Positions 9,601 through 17,994 of a stretch of 46,032 nt of DNA are shown here, piece by piece. Numbering within the stretch: position 1 is the stretch's first letter; the number at the start of each line of letters is the position of its first letter. The position numbers and the translations under genes were made by a program. The notes under the pieces are model-generated. The model was not told where the DNA came from and made no database searches. It saw only the letters and a list, made by a program, of their open reading frames with translations. Source of the stretch: Ignavibacteria bacterium (GTDB taxonomy: Bacteria; Bacteroidota; Ignavibacteria; Ignavibacteriales; Ignavibacteriaceae); NCBI GenBank assembly GCA_030693705.1, contig JAUYAB010000098.1:1-46032 (forward strand), given 5' to 3'.

Positions 9601-9731
9601 AATGAATAATGAATATCGAACAAGGAATTTTGAATGATGATCCGCCGCGGCGGATGAAATACAGATCGCTTTCACTTCTAAATTTATTATTCCCCGACTG
9701 AGTCGGGCAAGCTTGTTCAATATTCGATATT
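9601..9731 (+). repeat. AATATCGAACAAG-type palindromic intergenic repeat, copy A
   Basis: The left arm GAATATCGAACAAGG (9611-9625) and the right arm GCTTGTTCAATATTCGATAT (9711-9730) are imperfect inverted repeats. Inside are small perfect palindromes CCGCCGCGGCGG (9642-9653) and CCCGACTGAGTCGGG (9693-9707). A second copy lies at 34683-34795. It has no coding capacity and resembles a miniature mobile element. Together with promoter copy 2 it accounts for most of the 9500-9906 gap. Confidence 0.6.
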
Positions 9732-9809
9732 TAATTCTCGTTAACATGTTATCAATAGCAATTTTCTAAGAACCTAAAGTTACAAAGCAGCAAAAAGCAT
9801 TCTAAAGGT

Positions 9810-9866
9810 CTAATCCCTTTTTCATCCCTTTGACCGATTGATTTCAAACACGTAACTGTTGATAAT
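9810..9866 (+). promoter_or_regulatory. Shared 30-bp element with -35/-10, copy 2
   Basis: Element 9810-9839, -35-like TTGATT at 9838-9843, -10-like GATAAT at 9861-9866, spacer 17. The start codon of the 64-residue protein follows at 9907, giving a leader of about 35 nt. Confidence 0.78.
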
Positions 9867-9906
9867 GGAACAGAAATAATACCAAATAATCTTTAGAGAT
9901 GAGACG

Positions 9907-10101
9907 ATGATCCTTGTAAGCATTTCTTCAACAGAAGAAAAATTTGTTATCAGGCTGCACCATAAAATTGATTATGTAGTTGAAAAAAAATTTGGGAGAA
10001 CACTCTCCATCGGCAGAAGAGGAATCTATTTGTTTGTACAATTATTTTTCTCACTCTCAAAACTGATCTATAAAGAATCATTCGGAAGGATCAAGAGATG
10101 A
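9907..10101 (+). CDS. Small protein coupled to a radical SAM gene, function unknown
   Basis: 64 residues, basic (many Lys/Arg), with a mildly hydrophobic stretch (IYLFVQLFFSLSKLIY) that might associate with membrane. I do not recognise a family. Evidence that it is real: it starts right after promoter copy 2, ATG 9907 is the first start in that transcript, and its TGA overlaps the ATG of the next gene (ATGA at 10098-10101), the usual sign of translational coupling. It may help or regulate the radical SAM enzyme (inference). Confidence 0.65.
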   Translation: MILVSISSTEEKFVIRLHHKIDYVVEKKFGRTLSIGRRGIYLFVQLFFSLSKLIYKESFGRIKR

Positions 10102-11585
10102 ATATCTTGCTCGTTTATCCGTTGTACCCCGATACATTCTGGAGTTTTAAACATGCTTTAAAGTTTGTTTCAAAAAAAGCAAGTTTCCCGCCGCTGGGAC
10201 TTTTAACAGTCGCCGCTTTACTGCCCGAAGATTGGTGTAAAAAGCTAATTGACATGAATGCAAAGAAATTGACAGACGATGATATTCTTTGGGCAGATTT
10301 TGTTTTTATCAGTGCGATGTCTATACAAAGTGAATCGGCAAATCAAGTGATCGAAAGATGTAACAAATTAAACGCAAAAATTGTAGCCGGTGGACCTTTA
10401 TTTACAAGCAGTTCCGAATATTACCAAAACATCGACCACTTAGTTCTTAACGAAGCCGAAATTACTCTTCCCCAATTTTTAAATGATCTTAACCAAGGAA
10501 CACCGAAACATATTTACACTTCGGAAGATTGGGCGGATATTACAACCACTCCCCTGCCCGTTTGGGATCTGGTAGCGATGAATACTTACACTTCGATGAA
10601 TGTGCAGTATTCGCGCGGCTGTCCTTTTGATTGTGATTTTTGCGATATCACGGTTCTCTACGGAAGAAAACCAAGAACCAAAACAAAAGATCAGGTGATA
10701 GCTGAGTTAGACGCATTATATTTTACCGGATGGCGTGGACCGGTTTTCTTTGTTGATGACAATTTCATCGGCAACAAAGCAAAATTGAAAAAAGAAATTC
10801 TTCCTTCAATTATTGAATGGAATGAAAAAAGAAAAAATCCGTTTTGCTTTAATACGGAGGTTTCAATCAATCTTGCCGATGACGATAAACTGATGCAGCT
10901 TATGGTTAAAGCACGCTTTGAAGCAGTGTTCGTAGGCATAGAAACTCCGCACGAAGAAAGTTTGATCGAGTGTAATAAAACTCAAAACAGAAACCGTGAT
11001 CTTATTTCAAGTATAAAGAAAATTCAAGAGTTCGGGCTTGAAGTTCAAGGTGGATTTATTATCGGATTTGATAACGATCCCCCGACAATATTTGATAAGC
11101 TGACAAATTTTATTCAGGAAAGCGGTATTGCAACAGCGATGGTCGGATTATTAAATGCACCGAGAGGAACAAAACTTCAGAAAAGATTATCGGAACAAGG
11201 AAGATTGCTAAGTGATTTTACGGGAAATAATACTGACTTCTCCATCAATTTTGTTCCGCAAATGAATTCCGAGATTCTCCTGAATGGCTATAAAAAGGTT
11301 TTGAAAACGATCTATTCCCCCAAATTTTATTACGAACGTGTAATGCGCTTCTTAAAAGATTTTGAGCCGATGATAAAAAAAGAATTTCACTTCAATCCGA
11401 ATTACATCGCCGCACTTTTTAAATCTATGTTCAAATTGGGAGTGCTGGGCGAAGAAAGAATTTATTACTGGAAATTATTTTTCTGGTCGCTGTTCCGAAA
11501 ACCGAAACTGTTTTCGCAAGCAATATTACTTGCCATTTACGGATTCCATTTTAGAAAAGTATCCAATACTTTTTATTCAAGTTAG
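10098..11585 (+). CDS. B12-binding radical SAM protein (DUF4070-like)
   Basis: 495 residues. The N-terminal 150 residues look like a cobalamin-binding Rossmann domain (NILLVYPLYPDTFWS, then VAGGPLFTSS and an NEAE motif). A radical SAM core follows with the cluster-binding cysteines Cys175, Cys179 and Cys182 (GCPFDCDFC, the CxxxCxxC pattern). The C-terminal part (MVGLLNAPRGTKL onward) matches the DUF4070 arrangement of such enzymes. Relatives methylate or rearrange unreactive carbons, and hopanoid methylases share this architecture, but the substrate cannot be read from sequence. It is translationally coupled to the small gene before it and followed by a 40-residue membrane peptide, all probably from promoter copy 2. 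Confidence 0.88.
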   Translation: MNILLVYPLYPDTFWSFKHALKFVSKKASFPPLGLLTVAALLPEDWCKKLIDMNAKKLTDDDILWADFVFISAMSIQSESANQVIERCNKLNAKIVAGGPLFTSSSEYYQNIDHLVLNEAEITLPQFLNDLNQGTPKHIYTSEDWADITTTPLPVWDLVAMNTYTSMNVQYSRGCPFDCDFCDITVLYGRKPRTKTKDQVIAELDALYFTGWRGPVFFVDDNFIGNKAKLKKEILPSIIEWNEKRKNPFCFNTEVSINLADDDKLMQLMVKARFEAVFVGIETPHEESLIECNKTQNRNRDLISSIKKIQEFGLEVQGGFIIGFDNDPPTIFDKLTNFIQESGIATAMVGLLNAPRGTKLQKRLSEQGRLLSDFTGNNTDFSINFVPQMNSEILLNGYKKVLKTIYSPKFYYERVMRFLKDFEPMIKKEFHFNPNYIAALFKSMFKLGVLGEERIYYWKLFFWSLFRKPKLFSQAILLAIYGFHFRKVSNTFYSS

Positions 11586-11618
11586 AAGTTCATAACAATT
11601 AACAAACGAAAGTGACTC

Positions 11619-11741
11619 ATGGAATTATCGACATTTATAATAACTATGCTCTGCATGGTAGTGATAGCTAATATTATTTACTCAAAAATACTCTATCCCC
11701 AACTGAAAGAAGCGGAAGAAGAACGCGAGGAAGATTCTTAA
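11619..11741 (+). CDS. 40-residue single-pass membrane peptide
   Basis: ATG 11619 to TAA 11741. The peptide begins MELSTFIITMLCMVVIANII, one hydrophobic helix of about 20 residues, followed by YSKILYPQLKEAEEEREEDS, a strongly acidic charged tail predicted to be cytosolic. The sharp split between membrane helix and charged tail is unlikely in random sequence. It lies 33 bp after the radical SAM gene and just before a strong hairpin, so it is probably the last gene of that operon. No family is recognised and the Shine-Dalgarno signal is weak. Confidence 0.6.
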   Translation: MELSTFIITMLCMVVIANIIYSKILYPQLKEAEEEREEDS

Positions 11742-11760
11742 AAAAATATGTAAACCTAAT

Positions 11761-11796
11761 CTGGTTTACCCGCCAAGAAGATGCCGGGTAAACCAG
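11761..11796 (+). terminator. Perfect 12-bp hairpin (CTGGTTTACCCG repeat, copy 1)
   Basis: CTGGTTTACCCG (11761-11772) pairs perfectly with CGGGTAAACCAG (11785-11796) around a 12-nt loop. It lies 19 bp after the 40-residue gene and is a good candidate for a transcription end, although no T-run follows. An imperfect copy in the opposite sense is at 34802-34838, so it is also a dispersed repeat. Confidence 0.6.
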
Positions 11797-11890
11797 AACC
11801 AAATTGTCAGAGAGAATGTTTGTATGATTGAATGAAAAACATTCATCCATTCATCTTCATTCAGTCATTCTTTCACTTTATCTGTCTTAT

Positions 11891-12064
11891 TAAGTCACCT
11901 TACGCAGTTATAAAGCGAAAGAATTCTTAATCATAATCGTTTTCATAATCCTACTCGTTTTTTGTAATTAATGCAGATTCAGCCAAAGGCTGACAGGTAT
12001 GAAAAAGATTAAGATTATGATTAAGATTAAGAAACCAATTCAACCTTTTGCGTAACATGACTTA
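11891..12064 (+). repeat. TAAGTCA/TTACGCA inverted-end intergenic repeat, copy 1
   Basis: The ends TAAGTCACCTTACGCA (11891-11906) and TGCGTAACATGACTTA (12049-12064) are inverted copies with two central mismatches. The interior carries opposed CTTAATCATAATC and GATTATGATTAAG tracts, so the whole element can fold into one long imperfect hairpin, plus a small palindrome CAGCCAAAGGCTG. Related copies: 15995, 28640, 37419. With the hairpin at 11761 it fills most of the 11742-12169 gap; the rest (11800-11890) holds only degenerate ATTCATTC-like repeats. Confidence 0.75.
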
Positions 12065-12169
12065 TTAATATTCTATCGATCCGCCAAGGCGGATTACAAG
12101 AATTTTTAAGGTAAAGACGCTAATTGCTTTTAATACAGGAACAAAAAAATTAAGAAAGAGATATCTAAC

Positions 12170-14449
12170 TTGAAACTAAACTTAGCCGGACACACTATCA
12201 AACGGATTGCGTTCGTTGGAAATTATTTACCGCGTCAGTGCGGAATTGCCACATTCACAACCGATCTCTGTGAAGCCGTTGCTGCACAGTATAGCGGAAC
12301 AACCTGCATAGCATTACCTATCAATGATATTGAAACGGGTTACGCTTATCCTAACCGGGTTCGATTTGAACTTGCAGAGAAAGACATTAATTCTTACTTG
12401 AGAGCATCGGATTTTTTAAATATCAACGACGTTGATATGGTTTGCCTCCAATTTGAGTATGGAATCTTTGGCGGAAAAGTAGGCAGTCATATTCTGGCGC
12501 TGTTACGCGGGTTACGCATGCCGATCGTTACCACTTTACACACGATACTTGAAAACCCAAATAGGGATCAACGACATGTATTGGAAGAAGTTGCAGCTTT
12601 ATCAGATCGTTTAGTTGTTATGAGTGAGCGGGGTTCCGAATTTTTACAAAAGATCTATAATGTGTCGCCTGAAAAAATTGATCTTATACCACATGGCATT
12701 CCCGATGTTCCATTTGTCGATCCGAGTTTCAATAAAGATTTATTTGGAGTCGAAGGGAAAACAGTCCTGCTCAGTTTCGGATTACTCTCCGCAAGTAAAG
12801 GGATCGAAACCGTTATCTCCGCATTACCCGACATCGTCTTACGTTATCCCGACCTTGTATATATCGTTGTTGGAGCTACTCATCCACATGTTATTCAAAA
12901 TGAAGGTGAAACATACCGACTCTCTTTACAATGGTTAGCCCAGCAAAAAGGAGTTGAAAGTAATGTCATCTTTTACAACCGTTTTGTTAGTTTAGAAGAA
13001 TTGGTTGAGTTCATCAGTGCCGCAGATATATACATCACTCCTTATCTAAACGAAGCGCAAATTGTTTCAGGTACTTTAGCTTATACACTCGGAGCCGGTA
13101 AAGCCGTTATCTCAACTCCCTATTGGTACGCACAAGAAATGCTTTCGGATGGAAGAGGTGTGCTGGTTCCATTTCGCGATCCAAAAGCTTTAGCTGAACA
13201 GGTAATAAAATTATTGGACAACGAAGCCGATCGTCATGCAATGCGCAAGCGCGCTTACATCTTTGGCCGCAAAATGATCTGGTCTGAAGTTGCGAAACGT
13301 TACATGGAAAGTTTCAAACGCGCGCGGGTTGAGAGGCGTCATTATATCCCACCGGGATTTACCGCGAAAGCTCTTGATAAACATCCGGGTGAATTGCCTC
13401 CTTTAAAGCTCAACCATTTGGATCATCTAACGGATTATACCGGTATTTTGCAGCACGCCCTTTTTACAGTGCCGAATTATGCTCATGGGTACACTACCGA
13501 TGACAATGCACGGGCTCTTTTAGTAAGCGTTCTTTTAGATAAACTCGGTAACCGGAAGAGTGTGGGATTTGCTTCCCGTTATCTTGCCTTCCTTGGATTT
13601 GCATTTAACGAGCAGACGAAACGATTCCGAAATTTTATGGACTATCAACGCAACTGGATGGAAAGTGTTGGTTCTGATGATAGTCAAGGTCGAACGCTCT
13701 GGGCGTTAGGAATCGTATTGAATCATGCTAATGCTCTCTCATTAAAAGGTTTGTCAGGCTGGTTGTTTGAACAAACTCTCCCAACTGTACTTTTAACAAC
13801 CAGTCCCCGCGCCTGGGCATTTGCGTTGATAGGCATTGATGAATATTTGCAAAAATTTGGCGGTGATCGCAGGGTGAGTCATGTACGGGATGAATTGGCT
13901 GGACGACTTCTAACCTTATATCAAAATAATCGCACTGAAGATTGGCGCTGGTATGAAAAATCACTTTCCTATTGCAACGCTGCTTTACCCCATGCATTGA
14001 TGATTTGCGGAAAATCAATTCCGAACGATGCAATGACGAATGCAGGATTGGAGTCGCTCAGTTGGCTTGCCAAGTTGCATCGTGCAGATGCAGGTCATTT
14101 TGTGCCGATCGGATCGAACGGATTTTACCATCTGGGCGGTGAGCGTGCCCGTTTTGATCAACAACCTGTTGAAGCACAAGCGATGGTATCAGCATGTCTT
14201 GAAGCATTCAGAATTACCGGGGATAAATTATGGAATAAAGAAGCTCGCAGGGCTTTTGAATGGTTTCTCGGACGCAACGACTTAAATCTTTCCGTTTACG
14301 ACCCGACAACAGGCGGGTGCCGCGATGGTTTGCATTCAGATCGTTTAAATGAAAATCAAGGTGCAGAATCAACGCTGGCTTTTCTTCAATCATTGCTGGA
14401 ATTACGATTAGCCGAACAAACACATTTATCGATGGAGGCGGTAAAATGA
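12170..14449 (+). CDS. Glycosyltransferase (GT4 family) with large C-terminal helical domain
   Basis: 759 residues. The N-terminal ~390 residues form a GT-B glycosyltransferase: FVGNYLPRQCGIATFTTDL at the start of the first Rossmann fold, a hinge with LSFGLLSASKGIETVISAL, and a donor-site segment with IVSGTLAYTLGAGKAVIS and a nearby Glu. The remaining ~370 residues (from about KHPGELPPLKLNHL; later YTTDDNARALL) are mainly helical and resemble glycan-processing toroid domains fused to this family; their role is not known to me. The probable process is transfer of a sugar from a nucleotide donor during glycan or storage polymer synthesis. The start is TTG 12170, behind AAGAAAGAG; no in-frame ATG exists before the conserved first strand. 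The frame continues open beyond the TGA stop (see 14450). Confidence 0.85.
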   Translation: MKLNLAGHTIKRIAFVGNYLPRQCGIATFTTDLCEAVAAQYSGTTCIALPINDIETGYAYPNRVRFELAEKDINSYLRASDFLNINDVDMVCLQFEYGIFGGKVGSHILALLRGLRMPIVTTLHTILENPNRDQRHVLEEVAALSDRLVVMSERGSEFLQKIYNVSPEKIDLIPHGIPDVPFVDPSFNKDLFGVEGKTVLLSFGLLSASKGIETVISALPDIVLRYPDLVYIVVGATHPHVIQNEGETYRLSLQWLAQQKGVESNVIFYNRFVSLEELVEFISAADIYITPYLNEAQIVSGTLAYTLGAGKAVISTPYWYAQEMLSDGRGVLVPFRDPKALAEQVIKLLDNEADRHAMRKRAYIFGRKMIWSEVAKRYMESFKRARVERRHYIPPGFTAKALDKHPGELPPLKLNHLDHLTDYTGILQHALFTVPNYAHGYTTDDNARALLVSVLLDKLGNRKSVGFASRYLAFLGFAFNEQTKRFRNFMDYQRNWMESVGSDDSQGRTLWALGIVLNHANALSLKGLSGWLFEQTLPTVLLTTSPRAWAFALIGIDEYLQKFGGDRRVSHVRDELAGRLLTLYQNNRTEDWRWYEKSLSYCNAALPHALMICGKSIPNDAMTNAGLESLSWLAKLHRADAGHFVPIGSNGFYHLGGERARFDQQPVEAQAMVSACLEAFRITGDKLWNKEARRAFEWFLGRNDLNLSVYDPTTGGCRDGLHSDRLNENQGAESTLAFLQSLLELRLAEQTHLSMEAVK

Positions 14450-14560
14450 ACAACCGACATAAAGAACTTTTTCACTAATGAAATCATTAAAATCGGCACA
14501 AGCCCGGAATCGGCGTCAGTAGCTGCCTATGACATTCTTCAGCGGATGAAGGTTAGTTAA
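14450..14560 (+). pseudogene. 36-codon open stretch in frame after the glycosyltransferase stop
   Basis: Directly after TGA 14447-14449 the same frame stays open to TAA 14558-14560. It reads protein-like (NEIIKIGTSPESASVAAYDI near the middle) but has no usable start. It could be the tail of a deleted neighbour gene, or the original C-terminus cut off by a point mutation to TGA. I do not recognise the family. Confidence 0.35.
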
Positions 14561-14676
14561 AAGTATGAAAAATATATTCGAAAGAAAAATCTCATAAATA
14601 AGTAGAATTAAAACTATGATAATAAATAACCACAACACCAATATTAAATCGACGTAGTCGGTTTGGAAGTCATCGA

Positions 14677-15540
14677 ATGAACTATAGCAAAAAATTTATT
14701 GTAGAACCGGGAAGCAGTATCAGACTTAAGGACTTAGAGCCCTCATTTTCAAAAAAAAATGTAAAGAAAATATCTTCGATAAAGGAGATAAAGAAACTTC
14801 AAGAGAAAATGGATGAATTCCAGTTTCGGCTTTTCACCGAGAAGAAGCACGCCTTGTTGATCGTTCTTCAAGCTCCCGATGCCGGTGGAAAGGATGGCGT
14901 TGTACGGCACGTTATCGGCTCGATGAATCCTCAAGGTTGCCGTGTTGTCAGTTTCAAAAAACCGACTCAGAAAGAACTAGCGCATGATTTTTTATGGCGG
15001 ATTAAACGCCAGGTTCCAAAGCCCGGCGAGGTAGTAATTTTCAATCGCTCACACTATGAGGATGTACTCGTCGTGAGGGTTCACGATCTTGTGCCGAAAG
15101 AAGTATGGTCGACTAGATATGAACAGATCAACGATTTCGAACAGCGTCTTATCGCGAAGGATACTCACATTTTGAAATTTTTTCTTCACATCAGTAAGGA
15201 AGAGCAACTCAGGCGCTTTAAACAAAGGCTTAATGATCCAACGCGACAATGGAAAATTAGCGAGGAGGATTATGCGGAAAGAGAATATTGGGCAAGTTAT
15301 GAGGAAGCTTATGAAGATGCACTTAGCAAATGCAGCACCGACAAAGCTCCGTGGTTTGTAATTCCGTCAGATAAAAAATGGTTTCGCAATCTCGCTATTT
15401 CGAAGATCATCGTTGAGGCAATGGAAAAATTCGGCATCGAATTTCCTGAACCTTCAGTGAATATCGAAGACATCCGGAGGAAATATCACACAGCAGTACA
15501 TGAAGGAAAAAAGGGAGAAAGAAGTAGTACTAATAAATGA
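14677..15540 (+). CDS. ppk2: Polyphosphate kinase 2 (PPK2 family)
   Basis: 287 residues, the usual length of single-domain PPK2 enzymes, which use polyphosphate to phosphorylate nucleotides (ADP or GDP to the triphosphate, some also AMP to ADP). Visible motifs: Walker A APDAGGKDG (66-74), Walker B region NRSHYEDV (123-130) and the Arg-rich lid segment RRFKQRLNDPTRQWK near 200. The last ~25 residues are a charged tail. ATG 14677 has GGAAG 7 nt upstream (14665-14669). It stands alone, with no exopolyphosphatase or PPK1 nearby. Whether it is the mono- or diphosphate-using subclass cannot be settled from sequence here. Polyphosphate use fits the stress-like character of the region. Confidence 0.93.
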   Translation: MNYSKKFIVEPGSSIRLKDLEPSFSKKNVKKISSIKEIKKLQEKMDEFQFRLFTEKKHALLIVLQAPDAGGKDGVVRHVIGSMNPQGCRVVSFKKPTQKELAHDFLWRIKRQVPKPGEVVIFNRSHYEDVLVVRVHDLVPKEVWSTRYEQINDFEQRLIAKDTHILKFFLHISKEEQLRRFKQRLNDPTRQWKISEEDYAEREYWASYEEAYEDALSKCSTDKAPWFVIPSDKKWFRNLAISKIIVEAMEKFGIEFPEPSVNIEDIRRKYHTAVHEGKKGERSSTNK

Positions 15541-15650
15541 ATTCAACTCATCAGTTGAGATTTGAAGAGATTAAAATGAGAGTAAACAATTATAATGCAA
15601 AACATCTGGCTTAGTCGTTGCCGATCAAGAGGCAGACTCGCCTGAAGGAT

Positions 15651-15707
15651 GTAGTTCCTTTTTCATCCCTTTGCCCGATTGAATTCCCAGACATCACTGA
15701 GTAGCTT
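15651..15707 (+). promoter_or_regulatory. Shared 30-bp element with -35/-10, copy 3
   Basis: Element 15651-15680, -35-like TTGAAT at 15679-15684, -10-like TAGCTT at 15702-15707, spacer 17. It precedes the small membrane protein at 15762 and perhaps drives the whole following run of genes up to 22055. Confidence 0.78.
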
Positions 15708-15761
15708 AATAACGCACAGTTAATATCAATTTGTTTATTTACAGAATAGGAGATGAATTTT

Positions 15762-15992
15762 ATGAATACAAAAACCAATACGCCCCTTGTGCTTGCGTTT
15801 ATCATTGTCGTAGTAGTTTTCCTCCTCTTTTGCGGCGGAGCAATTTCGATGACAATGTTCGGAAGCGGAATGAATCACGGCATGAACAATACCAGCTTTT
15901 TTAACAATATCAGTTGGATGTGGGTTCCAGCGATTGTCGCCTTTATTGTAAGCGCTTTATTAGGCTGGGTACTATTTTCTAAAAAAGAATAA
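15762..15992 (+). CDS. Small two-helix membrane protein with Met/His loop
   Basis: 76 residues with two hydrophobic helices (LVLAFIIVVVVFLLFCGGA and WVPAIVAFIVSALLGWVLF). The helices are joined by a loop rich in Met, His, Gly and Asn (MTMFGSGMNHGMNN) that could bind metal (inference). I chose ATG 15762 because AGGAG at 15748-15752 is 9 nt before it; the ATG at 15753 would leave no spacing. No family is recognised with certainty. It is the first gene after promoter copy 3 and is separated from the dehydrogenase gene by a hairpin-forming repeat, so it may be expressed more strongly than the genes behind it. Confidence 0.75.
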   Translation: MNTKTNTPLVLAFIIVVVVFLLFCGGAISMTMFGSGMNHGMNNTSFFNNISWMWVPAIVAFIVSALLGWVLFSKKE

Positions 15993-15994
15993 GT

Positions 15995-16150
15995 GAGTAA
16001 CCTTACGCAAAAGGTACAATTGAAGTCGTAATCTTAATCTTTTTCTTACCTGTCAGCCTTTGGCTGAATCTGAATTAGCTGTCTGAAAACGAGTATGATT
16101 AAGATTATGATTAAGATGACTTTTCATTAGCAACTGTGTAAGTGAAGTAA
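15995..16150 (-). repeat. TAAGTCA/TTACGCA inverted-end intergenic repeat, copy 2
   Basis: The left end GAGTAACCTTACGCA (15995-16009) is mirrored by TGTGTAAGTGAAGTAA (16135-16150). The interior is the reverse complement of copy 1: it carries CTTACCTGTCAGCCTTTGG, where copy 1 has the complement. It starts 3 bp after a stop codon and ends about 40 bp before the next start. Confidence 0.72.
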
Positions 16151-16189
16151 GTAATCGGAGTTCAATTTTATTAAGTGAAAAAGGAAATT

Positions 16190-17221
16190 ATGAAAGCATT
16201 AGTTTATCACGGATCAGGCAAACGCAGTTGGGAAGAAAAACCAAAACCCGTAATTAAGAATTCTTCCGATGCAGTTATCAGAATAACAAAAACAACCATT
16301 TGCGGAACTGATCTTCACATCATGAAAGGAGATGTTCCCGAAGTGATTGATGGGCTAATACTTGGACATGAAGGTATCGGGGTTATTGAAGAAGTTGGAT
16401 CTGCAGTTTTAAATTTTAAAGTAAATGACAAAGTTCTGATCTCATGTATCACCTCTTGCGGGATTTGTGAAGCGTGTAAAAAAGGAATGTATGCTCATTG
16501 CGAAACCGGCGGCTGGATTCTTGGTCATTTGATTGATGGAACGCAAGCCGAATATGTAAGGATCCCTCATGCTGATACAAGTCTTTATCATATCCCGGAT
16601 GGAGTGGATGAAGAAGCAATAGTAATGTTGAGTGATATTTTACCGACGGGATTTGAGTGCGGAGTGTTAAAGGGAAAAGTTAAACCGGGAGATACGGTCG
16701 CAATTGTCGGCGCAGGTCCAATCGGACTTGCAGCTTTACTTACTGCACAATTCTATTCTCCCGCAGAAATCATCATGATTGATTTAGATGAAAACCGGCT
16801 AACTGTTGCGAAAACATTTGGAGCAACAAAGCTTGTTTCCCAAAATGCTGTTGAAGAAGTAATGAAACTGACGAATGGAAAAGGTGTTGATGTTGCTATC
16901 GAAGCTGTTGGTATATCGGCTACGTTTGATATTTGCCAATCCATTGTTGCGGCGGGAGGACATATAGCCAACATCGGTGTTCACGGTAAAAGTGTAGAGT
17001 TGCATCTGGAGAAGTTATGGTCGAAGACTATTACGATTACAACACGTCTCGTTGATACGGTAACCATTCCAATGTTGCTTAAAACAGTGCTATCCGGAAA
17101 ACTGCAACCGGAAAAGTTGATCACCCACAGGTTCGCTTTGCATGAGATAATGAAAGCATACGATACATTTGGAAATGCTTCCGAAGAAAAAGCTCTTAAA
17201 GTTATACTTTCAAATAATTGA
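16190..17221 (+). CDS. Zinc-dependent alcohol dehydrogenase (MDR family)
   Basis: 343 residues. Catalytic zinc ligands: Cys38 (TICGTDLH) and His60-Glu61 (GHEG). The structural zinc lobe has Cys90, Cys93, Cys96 and Cys104 (CGICEACKKGMYAHC). A Rossmann fold follows with GAGPIG, and an Asp at the end of the second strand (IDLDENR), which favours NAD(H) over NADP(H). Such enzymes interconvert alcohols and aldehydes or ketones; the substrate is unknown. ATG 16190 has AAGGAAA (16181-16187) close upstream and is preferred to GTG 16175. A copy of the inverted-end repeat lies just before it. It probably leads into the lipoprotein genes that follow. Confidence 0.93.
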   Translation: MKALVYHGSGKRSWEEKPKPVIKNSSDAVIRITKTTICGTDLHIMKGDVPEVIDGLILGHEGIGVIEEVGSAVLNFKVNDKVLISCITSCGICEACKKGMYAHCETGGWILGHLIDGTQAEYVRIPHADTSLYHIPDGVDEEAIVMLSDILPTGFECGVLKGKVKPGDTVAIVGAGPIGLAALLTAQFYSPAEIIMIDLDENRLTVAKTFGATKLVSQNAVEEVMKLTNGKGVDVAIEAVGISATFDICQSIVAAGGHIANIGVHGKSVELHLEKLWSKTITITTRLVDTVTIPMLLKTVLSGKLQPEKLITHRFALHEIMKAYDTFGNASEEKALKVILSNN

Positions 17222-17267
17222 GAGAGAAGCTGAAATTATGAATCACATCTATTAAATGAGATACTCT

Positions 17268-17903
17268 ATGAAACTAAATAAGAAATTTGCAACAGCTACT
17301 GTATTAGGTTGTCTAATGATTCTGATAGAAAGTTGTTCATCATCCGTACTTGTCGATAAATGGAGTGACCCTTTATTCGATAAAACTCCATTGAAGAAAA
17401 TATTAGTGATTGCTATAAGAAAAGATCCTATTCAACGACGTATTTGGGAGGATGCTTTTGTTGGTGAGTTTTCCATGAATGGTGTTAACGCAACATCATC
17501 TTACAATCTGTTCCCGGACGCATTACCGGATACAAATCAAATTATTCAAACTGTCCAAGAAAAAGAATTCGATGGAATCCTGGTGACCCGCCTTCTTCTC
17601 GCTGAAACGAAAACTAATTATGTTGAAAGTTCTGTTACTACAGAAGAAGAATATCGATATAATAATTACCGAAAAAGATATGATCTCTATTCTCATAAAG
17701 TTGAGCATCCGGGCTATGTTGAGTCTCAAATAATTGATCGACGTGCAATAGATGTTTGGATGATTAGAAATGATGAGCGATTGATTTGGAGCGCTACGAG
17801 TAACACTCCCGAACGAACTTCAGTGGCAGAAGTTCAAAATGACATAGCCGATCTTGTGATACCTGAATTAGTGCGGAGTTCGATCATTAAATTAAAGAAG
17901 TAA
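17268..17903 (+). CDS. Lipoprotein, paired paralog 1
   Basis: 211 residues with a lipoprotein signal: MKLNKK, a hydrophobic stretch, then IESC with the acylated Cys near residue 23. The mature part repeats the pattern of the next gene (VDKWSDP; QRRIWEDAF; GVNATSSY; FDGILVTRLL; RRAIDVW; LIWSATS; LVIPELVR). The predicted place is the inner face of the outer membrane. I chose ATG 17268 over 17256 because both paralogs then have exactly 211 residues and matching N-termini. The family is unknown to me; similar small lipoproteins with an alpha/beta domain occur beside stress genes. It lies 46 bp after the dehydrogenase. Confidence 0.82.
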   Translation: MKLNKKFATATVLGCLMILIESCSSSVLVDKWSDPLFDKTPLKKILVIAIRKDPIQRRIWEDAFVGEFSMNGVNATSSYNLFPDALPDTNQIIQTVQEKEFDGILVTRLLLAETKTNYVESSVTTEEEYRYNNYRKRYDLYSHKVEHPGYVESQIIDRRAIDVWMIRNDERLIWSATSNTPERTSVAEVQNDIADLVIPELVRSSIIKLKK

Positions 17904-17994
17904 GAAATTTGCCGGATAACAAGATGGAAAATTGTGTAAAATCGATTTAAAATATTTAAACGTGAAAACAAAAATCATTAATGACAATACGATA

